Source of the DNA: Wolfiporia cocos
Lineage: Eukaryota; Basidiomycota; Agaricomycetes; Polyporales; Phaeolaceae
Reading direction: 5' to 3'
Length of the DNA: 64,000 bases
NCBI GenBank assembly: GCA_029448655.1
Contig: JACCLO010000008.1
Coordinates: forward strand, 2,232,001 to 2,296,000
Position 1 is the first letter of the stretch, and every line of letters begins with the position of its first letter. The notes beneath the pieces were generated by a model. The model saw nothing but the letters and a program-made list of their open reading frames with translations, made no database searches and was not told where the DNA came from. Made by a program: the position numbers and the translations under genes. This document shows, one piece after another, positions 44,844 through 52,762 of this stretch.

Positions 44844-46496
44844 TTCGACCCGGATCTCCTGACCAGGTTGATTGAAATACTCCCCGAAGCATACCGACGA
44901 ATCTCTTACGAAGAGAAATACGAGTGGAGAGATCCCCCAGCAGGATTCTTCACGAAAGGAGGATACCTCACCATCCCGTCCCCAGACAGGCTTTCGCCCA
45001 CTTGGGTACAGGTTCCCCCATCTTCGAACGATCCTTGGGATCAGACACGCGCCGTGTTCGAGCGGTTTGGAACAGTCATTGATATTATGACACCGACGCT
45101 TACCATCCACCGAGCTGATGGACAACAACAGGGAGGACAGACGACGAACACCCCCTCCATCGGAGGAACCATGGGTGTGGCAGGTACAGCCATGGGCGGC
45201 AGTACTATTCCAGGAAGCACAGGCGCAAGCCAGGGCGCAGGGGGAATGGCCCCTAACCCTCTGCCGGCTAATAATCCGCTCCCTAGCCATCCTGTCGGAG
45301 CAAACCCCTCCGGAACAGGAATTCCTGGAGGAGGAGGCCTTCCTGGAGGGGGAGGTCCCCCAGGCGGCGCAGGAGGTGGGGGTCCCCCAGGCGGTGGCGG
45401 CAATCCAGCAGGCGGCGCAGGAGGCAATCCAGCAGGACCGCCAGGAGGTGGAGGCGGAGGCCCACCAGGAGGCGGAAGCCCACCAGGAGGAGGAGCCCCG
45501 CTAGGCTGGGGCGCTCAAGCCCCTCAGCCAGCCAGAGGAAATCGCATAAAGCTCGCCACCCCCGAGCCGTTCAAAGGGGAACGAAAGAAGCTACAGAGCT
45601 TCAAGAATGACTGCAACACCTGGTTCACCATGTTCGCAGCAGACTATCAGTCCGACGACCAGAAGATCCTCTTCATCATGTCATACATCAAGGGAAGTGA
45701 CCGGGTGAACCAATGGAAAGAAAACTACTACGCCAAATACACCGACCCGATCACCCGGGCGTTCGTGTTGCCCCCGCTGGCCCAGTTCAGCGCCGAATTC
45801 GATGCAGCCTTCGAACCGATTGAAGAAAAACAAAAAACCAACGACGATCTCTTTGATCTCAAACAAGACAAGAAGAGCATCGACGATTTCAATATCGAAT
45901 TCGACAACCTTGTAGGAAAAACAGGGTTAGACCGTGTACACTGCGACCCTCTCTTCGTCACAGCACACAAGAGAGCTATTCGACCCACGCTGGTAACCCA
46001 CATCATAAATATCGTTCCCCCCGTCGTCACCCTTACCGAATGGATGAAACAAGCATCCATCAACGAAAACAATTATAACACCTTCATCAAGGGACGAGGG
46101 AACGATAAGAAGAAGCCGCAATGGCGAGCCAAGGCCCAGAGCCCCTCGACCACAGCAGCCCCGACTAAAGATCCGAACACGATGGATATCGATCGGATGT
46201 CCACAGAAGAACATCGCAGGCTCCAAACCGAAGGACGCTGCTTCAACTGCAAGGAGAAGGGCCATCTCTCCAGCAACTGCCCCAAACGAAAGAAGAAACC
46301 CACCACCAGGGGAAAAGCCTGGAAAGCCGAGGAAGACACCTCCACAGCTCATATCGAGGAAGTCGAAGAAAACACAGATGATGAAGACAGCGACGGAGCG
46401 ACCGCCATAGAAGAAGCGGTCAATGCAATCAGGGTTCTCAAGGTTAAGAACCCCTCATACCTCGCCCAAATTCTCGACGAGCAGGATTTCGAGTAG
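44844..46496 (+). CDS. Element B Gag
   Basis: The frame is open from 44844 to TAG at 46494. An ATG at 44835 is in frame but separated by a TGA at 44841 (ATG CAA TGA), so the native start may be damaged. The sequence has an N-terminal conserved part (LPEAYRRISYEEKYEW), a long Gly/Pro low-complexity region (about 45300-45510), and the capsid-like block GNRIKLATPEPFKGERKKLQ, FMSYIKGSDRVNQWKENYYA. Near the end is one intact CCHC zinc knuckle, CFNCKEKGHLSSNC. Gag packages element RNA into cytoplasmic particles. The pol frame overlaps its last codons in the -1 frame. Confidence 0.88.
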   Translation, partial: FDPDLLTRLIEILPEAYRRISYEEKYEWRDPPAGFFTKGGYLTIPSPDRLSPTWVQVPPSSNDPWDQTRAVFERFGTVIDIMTPTLTIHRADGQQQGGQTTNTPSIGGTMGVAGTAMGGSTIPGSTGASQGAGGMAPNPLPANNPLPSHPVGANPSGTGIPGGGGLPGGGGPPGGAGGGGPPGGGGNPAGGAGGNPAGPPGGGGGGPPGGGSPPGGGAPLGWGAQAPQPARGNRIKLATPEPFKGERKKLQSFKNDCNTWFTMFAADYQSDDQKILFIMSYIKGSDRVNQWKENYYAKYTDPITRAFVLPPLAQFSAEFDAAFEPIEEKQKTNDDLFDLKQDKKSIDDFNIEFDNLVGKTGLDRVHCDPLFVTAHKRAIRPTLVTHIINIVPPVVTLTEWMKQASINENNYNTFIKGRGNDKKKPQWRAKAQSPSTTAAPTKDPNTMDIDRMSTEEHRRLQTEGRCFNCKEKGHLSSNCPKRKKKPTTRGKAWKAEEDTSTAHIEEVEENTDDEDSDGATAIEEAVNAIRVLKVKNPSYLAQILDEQDFE

Positions 46497-47431
46497 GGAG
46501 GAAGCGCACGGTCTTACCTCCCGAAAGCGTAGCCCATGTAATTACATCGTATGAACGCGACAGGTCGCTATTCATCCCTATAACCCTGGAGCTGCAGAAA
46601 CCCGTGACAGTGAATGTCCTCATCGACTCGGGAGCTATGTCTTCCCTCATCCACCCAAAACTCGTCATTCGACACAGGATCCTGACCCAACCAATCAAGA
46701 ACCCCATCACCATTCGTAACGTTGATGGAACCACCAACAAAGATGGACGGATAGATCGAGAAGTAGTCCTCGCTATCAGATACAGAGGAAAGAAACGCAA
46801 GATCCACTTCCTCGTCGGAAACATCGGAAAGGAAGACATGATCCTTGGATATAATTGGTTAAAGAAGGAAGGACCCAAAATCGATTGGGCCAAGGGAAAG
46901 GTCGACGTCACCCCTAATGAAACCCCAGAAAAAACCCGAAGCGCAGACGTCACTCTTCGCCTCGATACAGTCGAAATGACCATTACACCCGAAGGAAAAC
47001 TACCAACCTGCGGAACCGATGGAGCCATCGGCTACGACCTCTATGCCTCTAAACCAGAAGAGATAGCCCCCGGAGGATGGAAGGCAATCCCCACCGGAGT
47101 CCATATGAAAATCCCGAAGGGATCCTATGGAAGGATCGCCTCCCAATCAGGCCTCACTCTCAGGCATGGCCTGACAGTAGGAGGAGGCGTCATCGACCCC
47201 GACTACAGAGGAGAGGTCCAAGTCATACTATTCAACCAATCGACGACCACCCACCGCATCATTCCTGGAATGAGGATTGCACAGATTATATTCGAGCAAG
47301 CCATAACCCCTGATATAATTCAGGTCGAAGAGCTCGACGAGACTAACCGAGGAGAGAAAGGCTTTGGCTCCACCGACAGAGAAGAAACACCAAAGGACCC
47401 TAGTTCAGAAGACCCCTCGAAGGAGCTACCC
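46493..47431 (+). CDS. Element B protease and dUTPase part of Pol
   Basis: Open in the -1 frame relative to gag from the gag stop. The aspartic protease has VNVLIDSGAMSSLIH (DSG active site) and DMILGYNWL. A complete trimeric dUTPase follows: motif 1 GAIGYDLYAS, motif 2 GRIASQSGL, motif 3 GGGVIDPDYRGEVQVILFN with the catalytic Asp, motif 4 RIAQIIF, motif 5 RGEKGFGSTD. Motif 2 has SQ in place of the usual PR. dUTPase would lower dUTP during cDNA synthesis. The frame is cut at 47432 by a solo LTR; before that insertion it ran straight on into RT, because the 539-bp insertion accounts exactly for the present frame difference. Confidence 0.9.
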
Positions 47432-47965
47432 TGTTACAATCCGTATGAATCCGTATATTTTGACGCCTCACTGGAGAGGAGGACTTAGCGTTCAACCGCT
47501 GTATTGACCGATTATTCTTAGGGTCCCTGCTCAACCACCGACCCTCGTTTCATGTACAACAACCCTACGCCCCTAGTCTCATAGCGTATCAGGTTCTAGG
47601 TGATATCTGTTGTATATCTACAGAGCTTCTACGTTTCACCCATTGTTGCGCTCAACCGCAGCGTTTTGGCTTAGTTATCGTAGCGTACTAACCTTATGGA
47701 CTTAGTGGTAGCAGTACCAAGGACACTATGACCCCGATTACAGAATCGTAGTATAAAGACCCTGTTGTAAATACTGGCCGAGTTCCTCAGCTCGACCTTG
47801 TTGAATTACAAGGATCCTATACTCGTTCTCAAAAGACTTAAGCAATTAAGTCTGCAGCCAGTATATCGACGCTCGACTCTGCTGAGTCCGACGAGTAGTG
47901 CACTACTCGATACGCTGAGTAACTCGACTTAACATCTCAGCTGAACGGATATTCGATCCGTAACA
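47432..47965. repeat. solo LTR splitting element B pol
   Basis: 534 bp, TGTTAC...GTAACA, target duplication TACCC at 47427-47431 and 47966-47970. Same family as the element B LTRs but clearly diverged, with a different first 40 bp, so it came from another copy. Confidence 0.9.
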
Positions 47966-47967
47966 TA

Positions 47968-50900
47968 CCCTCCGAAGAAGAACACCAACTCCTACGAAGG
48001 TTTATCAAAATGGAAAGGAAGCTGACTGCCCCGCGAACCGAGACCAAACGCAGGTTCAGGAAAAGGATCGCACAACTCTCCTGCATTCGAAAGGCTATGA
48101 CCAAATCTCAAGAATTCGCGGGAATGACAGGAAAAAGCACTGACAAAACAATCCTCCCCGAGCACCTGAAGGACTTTGCGAAAGTCTTCAGCAAATCGGC
48201 AGCCGCCTCCTTCCCACCTTCGAGACCCTGGGACCATGCCATCGAACTAAAACCCGATTTCGTACCACGAGACTGCAAGGTTTATGCGCTGTCCCCCAGG
48301 GAACAGAAAGCCATGGACGAATTCTTAGAAGAAAATCTCGCAAAAGGTTTTATCCGACCATCGAAGTCTCCGATGGCCTCCCCCGCTTTCTTTGTCCCGA
48401 AAAAAGATGGAGGCCTGAGACCTTGCCAAGACTACAGGTATCTGAATGAGGGAACGATCAAGAACGCATATCCTTTACCCTTAATATCTGAACTTATCGA
48501 AAAGCTGAAGGGGGCGAAAATTTTCACCAAAATGGACCTGCGAGCAGGGTACAATAATGTGCGGATCAAAGAAGGCGACCAATGGAAGGGTGCGTTCAAG
48601 ATGAACGGAGGCCTCTACGAGCCCACTGTAATGTTCTTCGGAATGTGCAATTCACCCGCTACGTTCCAATCCATGATGAACGGAATCCTCAAGGAAGAAA
48701 TAGCAGAGGGATGGCTGGTGGTGTACATGGACAACATCCTCATCTTTTCCCCAGATCGGAATACACACCAAGAGCGAGAACGACGAATTCTGCGGAAACT
48801 CGCCGACAACAAGTTGTTTGTGAAACCAGAGAAATGCGCTTTCGGAGTTGACAAGGTGGAATTCCTAGGGCTGGTAATCGCCCCAGGACACGTCCAGATG
48901 GACCCAGCCAAGCTCCAAGGAATTTGGAAGTGGCCTGCCCCACGGAGTGTTAAGGGGGTCCGCTCCTTCCTAGGCTTCGCAAACTTCTACCGAAAATTCA
49001 TCGATCATTACTCCACACATGCCCGACCACTCATCGACCTCACAAAGACTGCGACCGGGAATGGTTTCAAGTGGACTGATCGAGAAGAGAAGGCCTTCGA
49101 ATTCTTGAAGGGCCAATTCGTAAAAGCCCCGGCCTTGTCACTCGCCGACAAAACGAAACCATTTATCCTCGAAACAGATGCATCCCAGTACGCCCTTGGG
49201 GCGGTACTCAAACAGAAAGATGATGAAGGGAATGAACGGCCAGTAGGCTACCTCTCTCAATCCCTAACCGCAGCTGAACGAAACTATGAAATCTACGATC
49301 GGGAACTTCTCGGAATAGTCCGCGCTCTTGAAGAATGGCGCCACCTTCTAGAAGGAGCACCCCACCAGATTCTGATCAGAAGCGATCACCAGAACCTTAC
49401 ATATTGGCGAAGCGCTCAGAGATTGAATCGGCGACAGGCAAGATGGCACCTCCTGCTGTCCCAGTTCGACATCCGCCTACAACACGTACCCGGAAAGAAA
49501 TTAATAATGGCAGACACCCTCTCGCGTCTCCTGAGCCTAAATGACTCGGAACATGACAACGAAAACATCCTCATGTTACCTGACGAACTGTTTGTCCACG
49601 CCATCGAGATACCGATCATCGATTGGATCAAGATCGTGAAGCCTTTTGACCCGATCGCGGAACAGGCTCTCCGCGCCCTGGAACAAGGAGAGACTGCCCC
49701 TTTGAGGACAGCAATGGAAGACTGGCAGTCCAGTGAAGGAGTCCTCTTGTACAAAGGACGAATGTATGTTCCCAGAGACCCTGCCCTGAGAAGGGATGTG
49801 GTCTCTAGATATCACGATCCAATCGCAGCAGGTCACCCCGGAATCTGGGGAACGACGCTAAAAGTACAGGAACACTTCTGGTGGCCTGATCTCCGAAAAA
49901 CGGTGGCAGAATACGTCAAAGGGTGCGCCATATGTCAGCAAATGAAACCCGACAGAAACCCGACGAAGCCGCCACTACAACCGATTCCGACAAAAAAGGA
50001 TGCCCTCCCCTTTTCACAATGCTCAGTTGACTTCATCACGGACCTTCCCCCGGTAGGGAAGTATGACTCGATCATGGTCATCGTCGATCATGGGTCGTCC
50101 AAGGCGATATCGCTAACCCCATGCAGCAAGACCATCACCAGTGAAGGGGCAGCTGACATATTCCATCGGCAAATCTATTCAAAGTACGGACTCCCCCGAA
50201 AAATCATATCCGATCGGGGACCGCAATTCGCGTCCAAGCTCTTTCAAGGACTCTGTAAAGTCCTTGGAATCGAGTCCGCCCTCAGCACGGCCTATCACCC
50301 GCAGACAGACGGACAGACAGAAAGAATGAACCAACAAATCGAAGTCTATCTGCGCATATACTGTATGAACGACCCAAGACTTTGGGCGACGCGATTAGCA
50401 GACGTAGAATTCGCTCACAACACACGAAGGACGGAGGGGCGGCCTGCCCCTACAGAAGTAATCATGGGATACATCCCGAGAGGATTACCAGACGAAGTTA
50501 AAACCACCCAGGTACCAGCAGCAGCTGACCGACTAAAAGCCGCACGAGAAGCAAGGGAAAAGGCAATTGCCGCTCATGAGCTAATGCAGAAGCGAATGGC
50601 AGGAAGGACCCTACGAGACCTCCCTAAATTCGACAAAGGGGACAAGGTCTGGCTCGATGCCAAGAACCTCCACCTCCCATACAAATCTCGGAAGCTCGCC
50701 CCCAAAAGGGAGGGACCATTCACTATCACTGAAAAGCTTGGGAATGTAACTTATCGACTAGCCCTACCACCGCGATGGAAGGTACATCCGGTCTTCCATG
50801 CAGCCCTACTGAAGCCGTTCAATGAGACAAGGGTGCACGGACCCAATCATATGAAGCCGCCCCCGGAATTAGTCGACGGGGAAGCAGAGTATGAAGTCGA

Positions 50901-52170
50901 AGCCATCCTGAACCAACGACAATACCGAGGGAAGAAGCAATACCTCGTCCACTGGAAAGGCTACCCATCGGCGGAAGACTCATGGGAAGGCGAAGCCAGT
51001 TTAAAGAATTCCCCGGACGTCCTCAGGGAGTTTAAAAGCAAAAGGACGAAGACCAAGGCCCGGCAGGTCGAAGAAATAGCATGTCGACGCCACTCCCTAC
51101 AACTAGCCCGTCTGAGCGACCTACCACCCCGACGATGCGGCGATTCCTCGCAGTCCGCATGGGGTACCAGACAGGCAGGTGTTACGGCTGCTTGGAGGAT
51201 GCCCACGTCCGCATCAGACATGCGCTCACCTGGCACAGGTCCGACATCCCCCCCGGAGGGCAGGCGACCCCCTGGACCGATCGATTTGAACTCGTACAGG
51301 AACTCACCGACATATTCGACCAGTACCAGGACGTCACGGAAAGAATCGTCCAACTCGAGCGCACAGCCCTCCTTCAGCGACAGAGGCTTGGGCGGTGCAT
51401 CGGTCAGTGGATCGACCACCTCGGGGCGTCGACACCATCGCAAATCCGGCGAGCGTTCGCAGAGGTCGAAGCGGGCCCACCCCACTTGCCACGAACACGA
51501 AGCCCTGTCCCAGCCATGCCCCCCTGGTTACTCGACGACGGCGAGCTGGATCGAATCGCAGAACCATTCGATTTTATGGAATACAGTCATGTGGTACCTC
51601 GCGACGCTGCTGTACAGACCGCCCCCGCAGGACCTCGACCTCGAGAATCAGCGCGCCCTCCTCCGCATCCACGAGACGATGAACGACGCCCAGTTCGAGA
51701 GGGGTCGGGCGATGGTAGGGCTCCCCCCTCGCCGACCTCTGCAGCTGCTAGCGACGGAGTTAGCAACAGATCTCCATCAGTTGAGATCATTACCCGGGAG
51801 GAGTGGGAGCGAGGGAGGGACGGATGGGACGAATCCCTTTACCAGCTGCCCACCTGGCTCCGACAGCGTCTCTGGGCCCACCACCACCACCAGCGGTACG
51901 AATCAGGAGAGTATCTTCGCGCCGTCCCCTCAGCCCGCTCACCACCTCAACCATCCGCCGAAGAGCCCTGTCGTCGATGTGGTAGCCCCTGGCATTGGGT
52001 CCTCGACTGTCCCGATTACAGATGCCCTACCTGCAGAGTCACGCAGCCAGGACACCGCGTCGGCGAGTGCGCCTCATATCAGGTATGGATCCCCCCTCCG
52101 ACGCCTCCGTTCCCCGATACAGATGCGGGATACAATGATCCTGACCCGGAGGCCCTCTGAGTGGCCGTGA
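47968..52170 (+). CDS. Element B RT, RNase H, integrase and chromodomain part of Pol
   Basis: Domains in order: RT (KGFIRPSKSPMASPAFFVPK, KMDLRAGYNNVRI, VVYMDNILIFS, LGFANFYRKFI); RNase H (FILETDASQYALGAVL, YEIYDRELLGIVRALEEW, IRSDHQNLTYW); integrase zinc finger (HDPIAAGH..CAIC), catalytic D,D,E (SVDFITDLP, IISDRGPQFAS, MNQQIEVYL) and GPF region; chromodomain EYEVEAILNQRQYRGKKQYLVHWKGYPSAEDSWE (in pieces, about 50887-50995). The RT catalytic box is YMDN rather than YMDD, at 48724-48735. Beyond about 51060 the frame stays open to 52170 but looks like a shadow of ORF3, so the true end of Pol is unclear. No ATG is needed if Pol is made as a Gag fusion. Confidence 0.9.
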   Translation, partial: PSEEEHQLLRRFIKMERKLTAPRTETKRRFRKRIAQLSCIRKAMTKSQEFAGMTGKSTDKTILPEHLKDFAKVFSKSAAASFPPSRPWDHAIELKPDFVPRDCKVYALSPREQKAMDEFLEENLAKGFIRPSKSPMASPAFFVPKKDGGLRPCQDYRYLNEGTIKNAYPLPLISELIEKLKGAKIFTKMDLRAGYNNVRIKEGDQWKGAFKMNGGLYEPTVMFFGMCNSPATFQSMMNGILKEEIAEGWLVVYMDNILIFSPDRNTHQERERRILRKLADNKLFVKPEKCAFGVDKVEFLGLVIAPGHVQMDPAKLQGIWKWPAPRSVKGVRSFLGFANFYRKFIDHYSTHARPLIDLTKTATGNGFKWTDREEKAFEFLKGQFVKAPALSLADKTKPFILETDASQYALGAVLKQKDDEGNERPVGYLSQSLTAAERNYEIYDRELLGIVRALEEWRHLLEGAPHQILIRSDHQNLTYWRSAQRLNRRQARWHLLLSQFDIRLQHVPGKKLIMADTLSRLLSLNDSEHDNENILMLPDELFVHAIEIPIIDWIKIVKPFDPIAEQALRALEQGETAPLRTAMEDWQSSEGVLLYKGRMYVPRDPALRRDVVSRYHDPIAAGHPGIWGTTLKVQEHFWWPDLRKTVAEYVKGCAICQQMKPDRNPTKPPLQPIPTKKDALPFSQCSVDFITDLPPVGKYDSIMVIVDHGSSKAISLTPCSKTITSEGAADIFHRQIYSKYGLPRKIISDRGPQFASKLFQGLCKVLGIESALSTAYHPQTDGQTERMNQQIEVYLRIYCMNDPRLWATRLADVEFAHNTRRTEGRPAPTEVIMGYIPRGLPDEVKTTQVPAAADRLKAAREAREKAIAAHELMQKRMAGRTLRDLPKFDKGDKVWLDAKNLHLPYKSRKLAPKREGPFTITEKLGNVTYRLALPPRWKVHPVFHAALLKPFNETRVHGPNHMKPPPELVDGEAEYEVEAILNQRQYRGKKQYLVHWKGYPSAEDSWEGEASLKNSPDVLREFKSKRTKTKARQVEEIACRRHSLQLARLSDLPPRRCGDSSQSAWGTRQAGVTAAWRMPTSASDMRSPGTGPTSPPEGRRPPGPIDLNSYRNSPTYSTSTRTSRKESSNSSAQPSFSDRGLGGASVSGSTTSGRRHHRKSGERSQRSKRAHPTCHEHEALSQPCPPGYSTTASWIESQNHSILWNTVMWYLATLLYRPPPQDLDLENQRALLRIHETMNDAQFERGRAMVGLPPRRPLQLLATELATDLHQLRSLPGRSGSEGGTDGTNPFTSCPPGSDSVSGPTTTTSGTNQESIFAPSPQPAHHLNHPPKSPVVDVVAPGIGSSTVPITDALPAESRSQDTASASAPHIRYGSPLRRLRSPIQMRDTMILTRRPSEWP
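51081..52160 (+). CDS. Element B ORF3, zinc-knuckle protein of unknown function
   Basis: 359 codons in the -1 frame relative to pol (after correcting for the solo LTR), open from 51036. The N-terminal third is helical and acidic/basic like a real protein (TDRFELVQELTDIFDQYQD, ERTALLQRQRLGRCIGQW) and carries CYGC..H..H. The C-terminal part has CRRCGSPWHWVLDC, a full CX2CX4HX4C knuckle, then CPTCRVTQPGHRVGEC. The overlapping pol frame here is Ser/Arg/Pro-rich and lacks structure. ORF3 ends 56 bp before the 3' LTR. I know no named domain for it; nucleic-acid binding is inferred from the knuckles. Confidence 0.7.
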   Translation: MSTPLPTTSPSERPTTPTMRRFLAVRMGYQTGRCYGCLEDAHVRIRHALTWHRSDIPPGGQATPWTDRFELVQELTDIFDQYQDVTERIVQLERTALLQRQRLGRCIGQWIDHLGASTPSQIRRAFAEVEAGPPHLPRTRSPVPAMPPWLLDDGELDRIAEPFDFMEYSHVVPRDAAVQTAPAGPRPRESARPPPHPRDDERRPVREGSGDGRAPPSPTSAAASDGVSNRSPSVEIITREEWERGRDGWDESLYQLPTWLRQRLWAHHHHQRYESGEYLRAVPSARSPPQPSAEEPCRRCGSPWHWVLDCPDYRCPTCRVTQPGHRVGECASYQVWIPPPTPPFPDTDAGYNDPDPEAL

Positions 52171-52215
52171 AGCTTGGATTTCATCGAGGGCGATGAAGGC
52201 TTGAGGGGGGGGTGA

Positions 52216-52757
52216 TGTTACAGTTCCACCAGGTACACTCGAATATTCCGTTTGACGCCTCACCGTGTATAAGGACTTAGCGTTCAACCGCTGTACCCAG
52301 CGCTCTATTTCTAGGGGGCCTCCGCTCAACCGTAGGCCCTGTTTCATGTATAACAACCCTATGCCCACTCTCTGTGTCCGCATCTCGTTCTAGCTGATAT
52401 TCTGTGTCCAACCACAGTGGTTCCATGTTTCATCTCTTGCTGCGCTCAACCGCAACACTTCTCCTTTATTACTTATATCGTTAGCCCGACGGACTTAATA
52501 GTAGTAGTACCAAAGACACTATGACCCCGATTAACGGATCACAGTATATAACCTGATGTAAATATCGGTCGAGTTCCTCAGCTCGACCTTGTTGACTTCA
52601 AGGATCTTATACTCGTTCTCAAAGGCTTGATTGCTCAAGCCTGCAGCTTGTATATCGACGCTCTGACTCAGAGGAGTCCGACGAGTAGTGCGCTACTCGA
52701 TACGCTGAGTAACTCGACTTAGTTATTTTGCGTTGAATGGATATTCGATCCGTAACA
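52216..52757 (+). repeat. Element B 3' LTR
   Basis: 542 bp, almost identical to 44249-44790. Confidence 0.92.
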
Positions 52758-52762
52758 AACTC

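Larger units (their letters stand above)
44249..52757 (+). mobile_element. Element B: Ty3/gypsy chromovirus with dUTPase and an extra ORF
   Basis: 8.5 kb. Matching 542-bp LTRs (44249-44790, 52216-52757) start TGTTAC and end GTAACA. Target duplication AACTC lies at 44244-44248 and 52758-52762. A G-rich polypurine tract (GAGGGGGGGG) precedes the 3' LTR. The internal order is gag, protease-dUTPase, then RT-RNase H-integrase-chromodomain, then ORF3. A 534-bp solo LTR sits between dUTPase and RT. Integrase plus C-terminal chromodomain place it in the chromovirus group. By eye the LTRs differ at about nine sites, all transitions, so insertion is fairly recent. Confidence 0.92.

Noticed and set aside
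51060..52170. C-terminal extension of Pol after the chromodomain
   Set aside because: Low-complexity Ser/Arg/Pro composition; the overlapping ORF3 frame is the protein-like one, so I treat the extension as probable shadow.
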